A stretch of DNA of 64,000 nucleotides from Pseudomonas sp. MM223 (GCA_947090765.1 OX352322.1:4819501-4883500); one strand, 5' to 3'; positions 11,316-20,735 are shown, counted from the first letter of the stretch. Program-made: numbers and translations. Notes: generated by a model not told the origin, from the letters alone.

Positions 11316-12665
11316 GTGGAAAGCCGCAAATCCGAAGCCCCTACGCTGGATCTCGCGCCACCGCTCGAAACGAGTTGGCTGGAACGGATTTTCAAACTCA
11401 AGCAACACGGCAGCACCGTCAAAACCGAAATGATCGCCGGGGTGACCACCTTCATCACCATGGCCTACATCATTTTCGTCAACCCCAACATCATGGCCGA
11501 CGCCGGCATCGACCATGGTGCCGCCTTCGTCGCTACCTGCATTTCCGCCGCGCTGGGCTGCCTGCTGATGGGCCTGTACGCCAACTGGCCGGTGGGCCTG
11601 GCACCAGGCATGGGGCTTAACGCCTTCTTCACCTACACCGTGGTCGGCACCATGGGCTACAACTGGGAAACGGCGCTGGGGGCGGTGTTCGTCTCAGGCG
11701 TGCTGTTCATGTTCCTGACTTTGTCGAAAGTGCGCGAATGGCTGCTGAACAGCATCCCGGTCAGCCTGCGCCATGCCATGGGGGCCGGCGTCGGATTGTT
11801 TCTCGGGCTGATCGGCCTGAAGACGGCTGGCATCATCGTCGACAGCCCCGCTACGTTGATCAAGCTGGGCTCGCTGCATGAGCCGGGGCCGCTGCTGGCG
11901 GCGGTGTGCTTCCTGCTGATTGCCATCCTCAGCTACAAGCGGGTGTTCGGCGCGATCCTGATCAGCATCATTGGTGTCACCCTGGCAGGCTGGGGGCTGG
12001 GCCTGGTGAAGTTTGGCGGGGTGATGTCGATGCCGCCGAGCCTGGCACCGACCTGGATGGCCATGGATGTGGCTGGCGTGTTCAACGTCAGCATGATCAG
12101 TGTGGTGCTGGCGTTCTTGTTCGTGCACATGTTTGATACTGCTGGCACGCTGATGGGCGTGGCACAGCGGGCCAACCTGGTGGCGCCGGACGGGCGCATC
12201 GAGAACCTGTCGAAGGCGTTGAAGGCTGACAGTGCATCGAGCGTGTTCGGGGCCGTGGTAGGCGTGCCGCCGGTGACCAGTTATGTGGAGAGTGCCGCAG
12301 GCGTGGCCGCAGGTGGCCGTACCGGCCTCACAGCGGTGGTGGTCGGCCTGCTGTTCATCGCTGCGATGTTCTTCGCTCCGCTGGCCGGGATGATCCCAGC
12401 CTACGCAACGGCCGGTGCACTGATCTACGTGGCAATGCTGATGATGGGCAGCATGGCGCACATCCATTGGGATGAAGCCACCGACAGCATTCCGGCGATT
12501 GTCACGGTGATCATGATGCCGCTGACCTTCTCCGTTGCCGATGGTATTGCCCTGGGCTTCATCAGCTACGTCGCGCTGAAGGCAGGCACGGGCAAGTACA
12601 AGGAAATCTCGGCCAGCCTGTGGGTGCTGTGCGCGATCTTCATTGCCAAGTTTGTGTTCCTCTGA
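11316..12665 (+). CDS. NCS2-family (AzgA-type) purine permease
   Basis: Inner-membrane proton symporter of 449 aa, most like adenine/guanine/hypoxanthine permeases of the AzgA/PbuG branch. Diagnostic stretches are GVTTFITMAYIIFVNPNIM, LAPGMGLNAFFTY, and the MFDTAGTLMGVA and PPVTSYVESAAGVAAGGRTGL segments that line the substrate site. It starts with GTG preceded by TTGAGGAG. The position between the purine genes and a divergent GntR regulator, with two types of candidate operator upstream, fits import of a purine base for XdhAB or GuaD. Exact substrate is not decidable. Confidence 0.92.
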   Translation: MESRKSEAPTLDLAPPLETSWLERIFKLKQHGSTVKTEMIAGVTTFITMAYIIFVNPNIMADAGIDHGAAFVATCISAALGCLLMGLYANWPVGLAPGMGLNAFFTYTVVGTMGYNWETALGAVFVSGVLFMFLTLSKVREWLLNSIPVSLRHAMGAGVGLFLGLIGLKTAGIIVDSPATLIKLGSLHEPGPLLAAVCFLLIAILSYKRVFGAILISIIGVTLAGWGLGLVKFGGVMSMPPSLAPTWMAMDVAGVFNVSMISVVLAFLFVHMFDTAGTLMGVAQRANLVAPDGRIENLSKALKADSASSVFGAVVGVPPVTSYVESAAGVAAGGRTGLTAVVVGLLFIAAMFFAPLAGMIPAYATAGALIYVAMLMMGSMAHIHWDEATDSIPAIVTVIMMPLTFSVADGIALGFISYVALKAGTGKYKEISASLWVLCAIFIAKFVFL

Positions 12666-12684
12666 CACCCCAGTGCAAAAACCA

Positions 12685-12712
12685 AGGGCGCCTCGGCGCC
12701 CTTTCTTTATTT
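12685..12712 (+). terminator. rho-independent terminator after the purine permease
   Basis: GGGCGCC and GGCGCCC arms pair closely and are followed by CTTTCTTTATTT, 20 bp after the stop codon. Confidence 0.8.
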
Positions 12713-12723
12713 ACTGCCTGTAC

Positions 12724-12816
12724 TGGCCCTATCGCCGGCAAGCCAGCTCCCACAGGTACAGCACAGGCCGCAAACCTGATGTACCTGTGGTAGCTGGCTT
12801 GCCGGCGATAGGGCCA
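12724..12816. repeat. REP pair, type A (inverted)
   Basis: Inverted GCCGGCAAGCCAGCTCCCAC palindromes with CTATCGCC and GGCGATAG ends, between two convergent terminators. Confidence 0.85.
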
Positions 12817-12843
12817 GTGCAGGCAACACAAAAACAGCAGACG

Positions 12844-12872
12844 AAAAAAAGCCCGCCAGTGTGAGAGCGGGC
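12844..12872 (-). terminator. rho-independent terminator for uraH
   Basis: Read on the minus strand, arms GCCCGC and GCGGGC are followed directly by a run of seven T, 34 bp after the uraH stop. Confidence 0.8.
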
Positions 12873-12905
12873 CAAAGGACCTACGAAGATTCTTCTAGCG
12901 ACCAA

Positions 12906-13259
12906 CTAGCTTCCACGATAGGTCGAATAGCTGTACGGCGAGATCAGCAGCGGCACGTGATAGTGCTCTTGCGCCTCGTCGATGCCAAAACGCAGCACCA
13001 CAACATCCAGAAACGCCTGGGCCGGCAGTTGCACGCCACGGGCGCGGTAGTAATCGCCAGCGCTGAACTGCAACTGGTACACACCAGTGCGGTAGTCATC
13101 ACCCTGCAGCAGCGGCGCGTCAACGCGGCCATCGCTGTTGGTCAGGGCGGTGTTCACCAGCTCCAGCTGCTGGCCTTCGACACGGTACAGCTCGACCTTG
13201 ATCGAGCTGCCCGGGCAGCCATGTGCGGCATCCAGTACGTGTGTGGTCAAACGTCCCAT
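12906..13259 (-). CDS. uraH: 5-hydroxyisourate hydrolase (transthyretin-like)
   Basis: Hydrolyses 5-hydroxyisourate, the product of urate oxidation, to OHCU. The 117-aa protein shows the family N-terminal motif LTTHVLDAAHGCPG, a central arginine in the FRTG-like YRTGVYQL region, and the invariant C-terminal YRGS. The start at 13259 (MGRLTTHVLD) is preceded by AAGAGG. It is cytoplasmic (no signal peptide), divergent from puuE, and next to a TTGTACACAA palindrome. Confidence 0.95.
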   Translation of the reverse strand: MGRLTTHVLDAAHGCPGSSIKVELYRVEGQQLELVNTALTNSDGRVDAPLLQGDDYRTGVYQLQFSAGDYYRARGVQLPAQAFLDVVVLRFGIDEAQEHYHVPLLISPYSYSTYRGS

Positions 13260-13367
13260 TGCGTGTCGCCTCTTGTTCAATCTGTGGGCAAAAAATACTC
13301 AGCCATCGCACCAGCATAGCGCCTGCGGCAGGCGGGAATGACGCCATTAAGACATTCCATCGCAAAA

Positions 13368-13377
13368 TTGTACACAA
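13368..13377. promoter_or_regulatory. TTGTAYACAA operator candidate (uraH side)
   Basis: TTGTACACAA lies in AAAATTGTACACAATTTT, an almost perfect 18-bp palindrome about 105 bp upstream of uraH. The 399-bp uraH-puuE gap otherwise holds one further box at 13573 and no gene that I can see. Confidence 0.6.
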
Positions 13378-13572
13378 TTTTTTGAACCCACCCGTCGCAC
13401 CCGGCGTTTCTTGCCCATAAACGACCCACCGGTCGCAAATACAGGCGCCGTAACGAGGCAAACGTCATTAGCTGACCAACCAGGCAGGTTTCTTGCACTG
13501 TGTTTCCAGGTCGCTGCGAGGCGACAAAAGGGAAGAAATGCGGAAAAACAGGCTTACAAAAGATTTCAGAAG

Positions 13573-13582
13573 TTGTATACAA
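13573..13582. promoter_or_regulatory. TTGTAYACAA operator candidate (puuE side)
   Basis: TTGTATACAA, a perfect palindrome, 77 bp upstream of the puuE start; same sequence as the boxes at 25512, 25652 and 39428. Confidence 0.6.
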
Positions 13583-13658
13583 TCAGCCCATCCGGTGGTG
13601 CGACATACCGACGCGGCCCGCCCACCACCCGCACTAACGCACAAGAAGGAAGACTGCA

Positions 13659-14585
13659 GTGAGCGCTGACTACCCTCGCGACCTGATCGGTTACGGCAAC
13701 AACCCTCCTCACCCGCAATGGCCGGGCAACGCTCGCATCGCGCTGTCTTTCGTCCTCAATTACGAAGAAGGCGGCGAACGCAACATCCTGCACGGTGACA
13801 AAGAGTCCGAAGCCTTCCTGTCCGAGATGGTCGCTGCCCAGCCGCTGCAGGGCCAGCGCAACATGAGCATGGAGTCGCTGTACGAATACGGCAGCCGCGC
13901 CGGCGTGTGGCGCCTGCTGAAGCTGTTCAAGGACAGCGGCGTGCCACTGACCGTCTTCGCCGTGGCCATGGCCGCCCAGCGCCACCCTGACGTGATCCGC
14001 GCCATGGTCGAAGCCGGCCACGAAATCTGCAGCCACGGCTACCGCTGGATCGACTACCAGAACATGGACGAGGCGCAGGAGCGCGAGCACATGCTCGAAG
14101 CCATCCGTATCCTCACCGAACTCACCGGCGAGCGCCCGGTAGGCTGGTACACCGGCCGCACCGGCCCGAACACCCGCCGCCTGGTGATGGAAGAAGGTGG
14201 TTTCCTGTACGACAGCGACACCTACGACGACGACCTGCCCTACTGGGAGCCGAACAACCCCACCGGCAAGCCGCACCTGGTAATCCCCTATACCCTGGAC
14301 ACCAACGACATGCGCTTCACCCAGGTGCAGGGTTTCAACTGCGGCGAGCAGTTCTTCCAGTACCTGAAAGACGCGTTCGACGTGCTGTACGCCGAAGGCG
14401 CCGAAGCACCGAAGATGCTCTCCATCGGCCTGCACTGCCGCCTGGTCGGCCGCCCGGCGCGCCTGGCTGCACTGAAGCGCTTCGTCGATTACGCCAAGAG
14501 CCATGAACAGGTCTGGTTCGCCCGTCGTGCGGACATCGCCCGCCACTGGCACACCACCCACCCGTACAAGAAAGAGAACGCCTGA
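13659..14585 (+). CDS. puuE: allantoinase PuuE
   Basis: Cofactor-independent or metal-independent allantoinase of the polysaccharide-deacetylase fold, opening the hydantoin ring of allantoin to allantoate. The 308-aa protein matches PuuE throughout: DLIGYGNNPPHPQWPGNARIA near the start, then the NodB-like core with AGHEICSHGYRWIDY and GERPVGWYTGRTGPNT. It uses a GTG start with AAGAAGGAAG upstream. The stop overlaps the uraD start by one base (TGATG), indicating coupled translation. Confidence 0.96.
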   Translation: MSADYPRDLIGYGNNPPHPQWPGNARIALSFVLNYEEGGERNILHGDKESEAFLSEMVAAQPLQGQRNMSMESLYEYGSRAGVWRLLKLFKDSGVPLTVFAVAMAAQRHPDVIRAMVEAGHEICSHGYRWIDYQNMDEAQEREHMLEAIRILTELTGERPVGWYTGRTGPNTRRLVMEEGGFLYDSDTYDDDLPYWEPNNPTGKPHLVIPYTLDTNDMRFTQVQGFNCGEQFFQYLKDAFDVLYAEGAEAPKMLSIGLHCRLVGRPARLAALKRFVDYAKSHEQVWFARRADIARHWHTTHPYKKENA

Positions 14586-15100
14586 TGACCGCCTTCAACA
14601 CCCTCAAGCCCTCCGCCCTGGGCCGCGACGCCTTCGTCAAGGCCTTCGCCGACATCTACGAGCATTCGCCGTGGGTCGCCGAAAAAGCCTACGACCTGGG
14701 CCAACTGGGCGAGCTGGACGAGATCGAGGCGCTGCACCAGCGCATGAGCGACATCCTGCTCAGCGCCAACCACGCCGACCAGCTGGCGCTGATCAATGCT
14801 CACCCGGACCTGGCTGGCAAGGCTGCCATCCAGGGTGAGCTGACCGAATCGAGCACCAACGAACAGGCCGGCGCCGGTATCCACCAGTGCACCGCCGAAG
14901 AATTCGCCCGCTTCACCGAGCTGAACGATGCCTACAAGGCCAAGTTCCAGTTCCCGTTCATCATGGCGGTGAAGGGCAGCAACCGGCACCAGATCCTCGC
15001 CGCCTTTGAAAAACGCATCCACAACGATGCCGATGCCGAATTCAAGGAAGCCCTGGCGCAGATCAACCTGATCGCCCTGTTCCGCCTGCTGCAGTTGTAA
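14585..15100 (+). CDS. uraD: OHCU decarboxylase
   Basis: Decarboxylates 2-oxo-4-hydroxy-4-carboxy-5-ureidoimidazoline to S-allantoin, the last step of urate conversion. The 171-aa all-helical protein has the signature INAHPDLAGKAA and the downstream TEXSTNEQAGAG-type stretch. It acts between UraH and PuuE although its gene lies after puuE. The next gene, allA, follows after 49 bp. Confidence 0.96.
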   Translation: MTAFNTLKPSALGRDAFVKAFADIYEHSPWVAEKAYDLGQLGELDEIEALHQRMSDILLSANHADQLALINAHPDLAGKAAIQGELTESSTNEQAGAGIHQCTAEEFARFTELNDAYKAKFQFPFIMAVKGSNRHQILAAFEKRIHNDADAEFKEALAQINLIALFRLLQL

Positions 15101-15149
15101 GCAACAGCCGAACCTATTTCAGTACAACGAACATATAAGAGAGACCCGC

Positions 15150-15653
15150 ATGCGCACCCTGATGATCGAGCCCCTGACCAAAGAAGCCTTCGCCCAGTTC
15201 GGAGATGTGATCGAAACCGACGGCAGCGACCACTTCATGATCAACAACGGCTCGACCATGCGCTTCCACAAGCTCGCCACGGTCGAAACCGCCGAGCCCG
15301 AAGACAAGGCGATCATCAGCATCTTCCGCGCCGACGCGCTGGACATGCCGCTGACCGTGCGCATGCTGGAACGCCATCCGCTGGGCAGCCAGGCTTTCAT
15401 CCCGCTGCTCGGCAACCCCTTTCTGATCGTGGTCGCGCCCGTTGGCGATGCACCTGTATCAGGCTTGGTCCGCGCCTACCGCAGTAATGGCAGGCAGGGC
15501 ATTAATTACCATCGCGGCGTTTGGCACCACCCGGTGCTCACGATCGAAAAGCGGGATGATTTCCTGGTGGTTGATCGCAGTGGTTCTGGCAACAACTGCG
15601 ATGAGCATTACTTCACCGAGGAACAGATGCTGATCCTCAATCCCCACCAATAA
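15150..15653 (+). CDS. allA: ureidoglycolate lyase
   Basis: Cleaves ureidoglycolate to glyoxylate and urea, linking this cluster to the gcl-hyi-glxR genes and to the urea transporter further right. The 167-aa cupin-like protein shows FAQFGDVIETDGSDHFMIN at the start and the conserved NYHRGVWHHPVLTIEKRDDFLVVDR core. It is preceded by AAGAGAG. An allantoate amidohydrolase gene, needed between allantoate and ureidoglycolate, is not in this window. Confidence 0.95.
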   Translation: MRTLMIEPLTKEAFAQFGDVIETDGSDHFMINNGSTMRFHKLATVETAEPEDKAIISIFRADALDMPLTVRMLERHPLGSQAFIPLLGNPFLIVVAPVGDAPVSGLVRAYRSNGRQGINYHRGVWHHPVLTIEKRDDFLVVDRSGSGNNCDEHYFTEEQMLILNPHQ

Positions 15654-15696
15654 GAAAAGGTCGATCATCGCAAGGTGGTCGGCAGAGGTACATACT

Positions 15697-17025
15697 GTGG
15701 AAGCACACCTTCACGAATGGCTGAACCTGAGCATTCGCTGGGTTCACATGATCACCGGTGTCGCCTGGATCGGTGCATCGTTCTACTTCGTCTGGCTGGA
15801 GAACCACCTGAACCGAAGCAACCCGCGCGATGGGTTGTCGGGTGATCTCTGGGCGATTCACGGCGGTGGTATCTACCACCTGGAGAAATACAAACTCGCA
15901 CCCCCGAAAATGCCCGAGAACCTGCACTGGTTCAAATGGGAAGCCTACTTCACCTGGATGTCCGGTATCGCCCTGCTGTGCGTGGTGTTCTACTGGAACC
16001 CGGCCCTGTACCTGCTGGCCCCTGGCAGCACCCTCAGCGGTGCCGAAGGCGTGGCCATCGGTATCGGCTCGCTGATCGCTGGCTGGTTCATCTACGACTT
16101 CCTGTGCGACTCGCCCCTGGGCAAGAAGCCAGCGCTGCTCGGTGGTGTACTGTTCGTGCTGATCATTGCCGCCTGCTGGGGCTTCAGCCTGGTGTTCAGC
16201 GGCCGTGGTGCCTACCTGCACACCGGCGCGATCATCGGCACCATCATGGTCGGTAACGTGTTCCGCATCATCATGCCGGCCCAGCGCCAGCTGGTGGCAG
16301 CGATCGAGAACAACCAGACGCCGGACCCGGTACTGCCGGCCAAGGGCCTGCTGCGCTCGCGCCACAACAACTACTTCACCCTGCCGGTGCTGTTCATCAT
16401 GATCAGCAACCATTTCCCGAGCACCTACGGTAGCCAGTACAACTGGCTGATCCTGGCCGGTATCGCAGTAGCCGCGGTTCTGATCCGCCACTACTTCAAC
16501 ACCCGTCACGACAGCAACAAGTACGCCTGGACCCTGCCCGTCGGCGCCCTGGCAATGATTTGCCTGGCCTACGTCACCGGTCCGAAACCGATGGCCGTAA
16601 GCCCAGAGCAAGCCGCAGCGAAGGTCGAGTACCAGCCGTTGCCTGCAACTGCCGTCGGTGGCAAGACCGCTGCCGAGCAGCGTGCCGAGGACGCCGCCAA
16701 GGCTGCCGAAGCACCTGCCGCACCTGCCCAAGCACCGGCTCAGGCCGCGGCCCAGGCCGGTGGTGGTGACTTCGACAAGATCCACAATGTCATCCAGGAA
16801 CGCTGCACCGTGTGCCACTCGTCCAAGCCGACCAGCCCACTGTTCAGCGCCGCCCCTGCCGGCGTGATGTTCGACACCCCGCAGCAGATCCAGGCCCAGG
16901 CCGCGCGCATCCAGGCGCAAGCGGTCGCCAGCCAGATCATGCCGCTGGGCAACATCACCCAGATGACCACCGAAGAGCGCAAGCTCGTCGGCGACTGGAT
17001 CGCCAAAGGCGCCCAGGTCAACTGA
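15697..17025 (+). CDS. puuD: membrane urate oxidase PuuD with cytochrome c domain
   Basis: Integral-membrane urate oxidase fused to a periplasmic-type cytochrome c, coupling urate oxidation to the respiratory chain instead of releasing hydrogen peroxide. Residues 1 to about 290 contain roughly eight hydrophobic helices (for example MITGVAWIGASFYFVWL). An Ala/Pro-rich linker follows, then a C-terminal domain with heme-binding CTVCH at residues 370-374 and a distal methionine context IMPLGNITQMT. It starts with GTG 44 bp after allA. No soluble uricase is visible, so this is the only urate oxidase here. Confidence 0.94.
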   Translation: MEAHLHEWLNLSIRWVHMITGVAWIGASFYFVWLENHLNRSNPRDGLSGDLWAIHGGGIYHLEKYKLAPPKMPENLHWFKWEAYFTWMSGIALLCVVFYWNPALYLLAPGSTLSGAEGVAIGIGSLIAGWFIYDFLCDSPLGKKPALLGGVLFVLIIAACWGFSLVFSGRGAYLHTGAIIGTIMVGNVFRIIMPAQRQLVAAIENNQTPDPVLPAKGLLRSRHNNYFTLPVLFIMISNHFPSTYGSQYNWLILAGIAVAAVLIRHYFNTRHDSNKYAWTLPVGALAMICLAYVTGPKPMAVSPEQAAAKVEYQPLPATAVGGKTAAEQRAEDAAKAAEAPAAPAQAPAQAAAQAGGGDFDKIHNVIQERCTVCHSSKPTSPLFSAAPAGVMFDTPQQIQAQAARIQAQAVASQIMPLGNITQMTTEERKLVGDWIAKGAQVN

Positions 17026-17030
17026 CACAC

Positions 17031-17101
17031 CCTCCTACAAGGCGACTGAGTCCCCTGTAGGAGCGGCCTTGCGCCGCGAAGAGGCCGGTAAACCCGGCCT
17101 C
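17031..17101. repeat. REP-like element, type B
   Basis: One full TGTAGGAGCGGCCTTGCGCC palindrome with a partial inverted CTCCTACAAGG companion, in the puuD to permease gap. The rest of this 213-bp gap shows nothing recognisable. Confidence 0.75.
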
Positions 17102-17238
17102 AAACTTGAAGATTCACGCAACAAGCAAGCATCGAGCGCTCAGCCTCAAGCGGGAACCCCAGCCTCTCTTCACCGAGGGGCCTGCCGCTTGAAACCGACG
17201 CTTGGATCCGAGAATAAAAACAAAACTCGAGGTGCTGC

Positions 17239-18594
17239 ATGTCCGAGTCACGCAAGGCGTATATCCCCATTGCGCCGCCGCGCGAACCCTTGCCCTTGTT
17301 CCAACTGATTCTGGTTGGCCTGCAACACGTTCTGCTGATGTACGGTGGCGCGATCGCCGTGCCGTTGATCATCGGCCAGGCCGCTGGGTTGTCCCGTGAA
17401 GAAGTCGCTTTCCTGATCAACGCCGACCTGCTGGTCGCTGGCGTCGCCACCATCATCCAGTCGTTCGGTATCGGCCCGGTGGGCATTCGCATGCCGGTGA
17501 TGATGGGTGCCAGTTTCGCTGCCGTCGGCAGCATGGTGGCCATGGCCGGCATGCCCGGCGTAGGCCTGCAGGGAATTTTCGGCGCAACCATCGCTGCCGG
17601 GTTCTTCGGCATGCTGATCGCGCCGTTCATGTCCAAGGTCGTACGCTTCTTCCCGCCGCTGGTCACCGGTACGGTGATCACCTCGATTGGCCTGTCACTG
17701 TTCCCGGTGGCGGTCAACTGGGCCGGTGGCGGCCATGAAGCTGAAGCCTTTGGCTCGCCAATCTACCTGATGGTTGCGGGCCTGGTACTGGCGGTCATCC
17801 TGTTGATCAACCGCTTCATGCGTGGCTTCTGGGTCAACGTGTCGGTGCTGGTGGGCATGGGCCTGGGTTACATCCTGGCCGGTTCCATTGGCATGGTCGA
17901 CCTGTCCGGCCTGAACGAAGCACCGTGGCTGCAAGTGGTGACCCCGCTGCACTTCGGCATGCCGACCTTCAGCCTGGCGCCAATCCTGTCCATGTGCCTG
18001 GTGGTGGTGATCATTTTCGTCGAGTCCACCGGCATGTTCCTGGCCCTGGGCAAGGTGACTGATCGCGAAGTTACCCCAGGGATGCTGCGTCGCGGCCTGC
18101 TGTGCGATGCCGGTGCATCGTTCATTGCCGGCTTCTTCAACACCTTTACCCACTCCTCGTTCGCCCAGAACATCGGCCTGGTGCAGATGACCGGGGTACG
18201 CTGCCGCTTTGTCACCATCGTGGCCGGTGCACTGCTTATCCTGCTCAGCCTGCTGCCCAAGGCGGCCTTCCTGATTGCCTCGATCCCGCCTGCGGTACTG
18301 GGGGGCGCGTCCATTGCCATGTTCGGCATGGTCACCGCCACCGGGATCAAGATTCTTCAGGAGGCGGACATCGGCGACCGCCGCAACCAGCTGCTGGTGG
18401 CGGTAAGCGTCGGCTTCGGGTTGATCCCCGTGGTACGTCCGGAGTTCTTTGCCCAGATGCCGCAGTGGATGGAACCCATCACCCACAGTGGTATCGCCAT
18501 GGCCACGGTCAGTGCCCTGGTGTTGAACGTGCTGTTCAACATCCTCGGTGGCGCCGACCGCGCGGTGCACAACGACAGCTGTCACCAGCATTGA
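17239..18594 (+). CDS. NCS2-family uracil/xanthine/urate permease
   Basis: Inner-membrane proton symporter, 451 aa, of the UraA/XanQ/UacT branch. The conserved histidine-containing QHVLLMYGG near residue 30, the MPVMMGASFAAVGSM helix and the central FVESTGMFLALGKVTDRE motif with NTFTHSSFAQNIGLVQMTGVRCRF are clear. Its place next to puuD suggests urate or xanthine as substrate; the family alone does not prove it. Confidence 0.92.
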   Translation: MSESRKAYIPIAPPREPLPLFQLILVGLQHVLLMYGGAIAVPLIIGQAAGLSREEVAFLINADLLVAGVATIIQSFGIGPVGIRMPVMMGASFAAVGSMVAMAGMPGVGLQGIFGATIAAGFFGMLIAPFMSKVVRFFPPLVTGTVITSIGLSLFPVAVNWAGGGHEAEAFGSPIYLMVAGLVLAVILLINRFMRGFWVNVSVLVGMGLGYILAGSIGMVDLSGLNEAPWLQVVTPLHFGMPTFSLAPILSMCLVVVIIFVESTGMFLALGKVTDREVTPGMLRRGLLCDAGASFIAGFFNTFTHSSFAQNIGLVQMTGVRCRFVTIVAGALLILLSLLPKAAFLIASIPPAVLGGASIAMFGMVTATGIKILQEADIGDRRNQLLVAVSVGFGLIPVVRPEFFAQMPQWMEPITHSGIAMATVSALVLNVLFNILGGADRAVHNDSCHQH

Positions 18595-18599
18595 GCCAA

Positions 18600-18622
18600 G
18601 GGGGCGGCGCATTGCCGCCCCC
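18600..18622 (+). terminator. hairpin after the NCS2 permease
   Basis: Perfect 9-bp arms GGGGGCGGC and GCCGCCCCC around a 5-base loop, 6 bp after the stop codon. There is no T-run after it, so termination is probable but not certain. Confidence 0.6.
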
Positions 18623-18734
18623 TCACTCACACCTGCACTAACCGCTACGCCGTCGGCCCGCCGGAATGGGCCGCCCGGGGCGCCTGCGCGCCAAAAAAAC
18701 CGCCAACAAAAACAATAAGTCCGGGAATCACAAC

Positions 18735-19520
18735 ATGAAGCGCATCACCACGTCCCTGTTATTGGGCACCAGCCTGCTGGCCACCCTACCCTCGCATGCA
18801 GGCGAATGGCTGCAATGGCATGGCGAAAGCCTGACCTACCTGTATGGCAAGGACTTCAAGGTCAACCCTGATATCCAGCAGACCATCACGTTCGAGCACG
18901 CCAACAAATGGAAGTACGGCGACACCTTCATGTTCGTCGACAAAATTTTCTACAACGGCAAAGCCGACCCCAGCAAAGGCGTGACCACTTACTACGGCGA
19001 GTTCAGCCCGCGCCTGTCGTTCGGCAAGATCTTCGACCAGAAGCTTGCCTTCGGCCCGATCAAGGACGTACTGCTGGCCATGACCTACGAGCGTGGCGAA
19101 GGCGACAACGAAGCCTATCTGATAGGCCCCGGCTTTGACCTGGACATCCCCGGCTTCAACTATTTCACGCTGAACTTCTACGTACGCAACACCGAGGGCA
19201 GCCGCCCCGGTGACAACGTCTGGCAGATAACCCCCGGCTGGTCGTACACCATCCCTGTTGGCCGGTCAGACATTCTGATCGACGGTTACATGGACTGGGT
19301 CACCGACAACGATCAGACCCGTCGTGGTACCTATCACGCCAACCTGCACTTCAACCCACAGGTCAAATACGACCTGGGCAAGGCGCTGAACCTGGGCGCC
19401 AAGCAGCTGTACGTGGGCTTTGAGTACAGCTACTGGAAGGACAAGTACGGCATCGACAGCCGCGGCAACCTGGACAGCAACCAGAGTGTCGCCAGTGCGC
19501 TGATCAAAGTACACTTCTGA
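18735..19520 (+). CDS. Tsx-like nucleoside-specific outer-membrane channel, copy 1
   Basis: Predicted outer-membrane beta-barrel of 261 aa with a Sec signal peptide (MKRITTSLLLGTSLLATLPSHA, cleaved near residue 22). The mature protein alternates aromatic and polar residues and ends in Phe (LIKVHF), as outer-membrane porins do. It resembles Tsx-family channels (SLTYLYGKDF, FVDKIFYNG, EFSPRLSFGKI). A nearly collinear paralogue follows at 19875. Its place at the end of the purine cluster suggests uptake of purines or nucleosides across the outer membrane. Confidence 0.88.
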   Translation: MKRITTSLLLGTSLLATLPSHAGEWLQWHGESLTYLYGKDFKVNPDIQQTITFEHANKWKYGDTFMFVDKIFYNGKADPSKGVTTYYGEFSPRLSFGKIFDQKLAFGPIKDVLLAMTYERGEGDNEAYLIGPGFDLDIPGFNYFTLNFYVRNTEGSRPGDNVWQITPGWSYTIPVGRSDILIDGYMDWVTDNDQTRRGTYHANLHFNPQVKYDLGKALNLGAKQLYVGFEYSYWKDKYGIDSRGNLDSNQSVASALIKVHF

Positions 19521-19874
19521 AAAACTGACCAAACGCACAAGTTTGATACACCACGCTCCAGGACGGAGCACTTGAGGCGCGGCGCGCAAGCCAGTAATCT
19601 GCGCGCCCCCTCGATCAGGGCAGAACGGATTCTGCCTGCGTTTACTGACCGCTCAGTCAATGAATACGGGCGGTTGGCCAACGTGTTGCCAGCCTGAAAG
19701 ACCCTTTTCATCCGTTCAGAACGAAGTCGAGCAGGAAGGTTTTGCCAACCCGGAAAAGTTGGCTCAACCCTTGCCAAACAGCTGTGGCCTATCGAAAAAA
19801 GCTGACTCGCAAGACAACAAAAAGCGCCAATAACGAGCGCTGACAACAGATCAATCAAGGGAGCGACACTCGCA

Positions 19875-20657
19875 ATGCGTACCATCAACAGCCTGATCCT
19901 CGCCGGCGGCCTGCTGGCCTGCGGCACCACCTTCGGCGGCGACCTGCTGCAATGGCAGAACAACAGCCTGACCTACCTGTGGGGCAAGAACTTCAAGGTC
20001 AACCCCGAGACCCAGCAAACCTTCACCTTCGAGCACGCGGACGCGTGGAAGTACGGCGACAACTTCTTCTTCGTCGACAAGATTTTCTATCAGGGCAAGA
20101 AGGACGCCAGCAACGGCCCCAACACCTACTACGGTGAATTCAGCCCACGCCTGTCGTTCGGCAAGATCTTCGACCAGAAGCTGGAGTTCGGCCCGGTCAA
20201 GGACGTGCTGCTGGCCATGACCTACGAGTTTGGCGAGGGTGACACCGAGTCGTACCTGATCGGCCCAGGCTTCGACCTGGCCATTCCTGGCTTCGACTAC
20301 TTCCAGCTGAACTTCTACAACCGCACCACCGACGGTAGCCGCGCCGGCGACAACGTATGGCAGATCACCCCGGTGTGGTCGTACACCATTCCGGTGGGCG
20401 ATTCCGATGTACTGATCGACGGCTTCATGGACTGGGTGGTGGACAACGACGAAAACCGCCGCGGCACCTACCAGGCCAACCTGCACTTCAACCCGCAGAT
20501 CAAGTATGACCTTGGCAAGGCCCTGCACCTGGGCGAAAAGCAGCTGTACGTGGGTGTTGAGTACGACTACTGGAAGAACAAGTACGGCATCAAGGACAGC
20601 GATGCCTTCACGACTGACCAGAACACCATGAGCTTCCTGGTAAAAGTGCACTTCTGA
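19875..20657 (+). CDS. Tsx-like nucleoside-specific outer-membrane channel, copy 2
   Basis: Tandem paralogue of the preceding gene, 260 aa, with signal peptide MRTINSLILAGGLLACGTTFGG and C-terminal LVKVHF. Long identical stretches such as YYGEFSPRLSFGKIFDQKL show a duplication; the divergence is mainly in loops and signal peptides. Its own 354-bp leader contains ACTGACCGCTCAGT at about 19644 (a short inverted repeat) and no gene, so the two copies may be regulated separately. Confidence 0.88.
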   Translation: MRTINSLILAGGLLACGTTFGGDLLQWQNNSLTYLWGKNFKVNPETQQTFTFEHADAWKYGDNFFFVDKIFYQGKKDASNGPNTYYGEFSPRLSFGKIFDQKLEFGPVKDVLLAMTYEFGEGDTESYLIGPGFDLAIPGFDYFQLNFYNRTTDGSRAGDNVWQITPVWSYTIPVGDSDVLIDGFMDWVVDNDENRRGTYQANLHFNPQIKYDLGKALHLGEKQLYVGVEYDYWKNKYGIKDSDAFTTDQNTMSFLVKVHF

Positions 20658-20666
20658 TGCGCTGAA

Positions 20667-20704
20667 ACGTGACAGCGCGTTGTATATTCAACGCGCTGTC
20701 ACGT
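20667..20704. terminator. perfect 16-bp inverted repeat after the porin pair
   Basis: Arms ACGTGACAGCGCGTTG and CAACGCGCTGTCACGT with a 6-base loop form a strong hairpin 10 bp after the stop. No T-tract follows on the plus strand; it may terminate, or protect the porin mRNA 3' end. Confidence 0.6.
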
Positions 20705-20735
20705 GTAATTAAACGCGCAATGAGTAGGTAATTTC

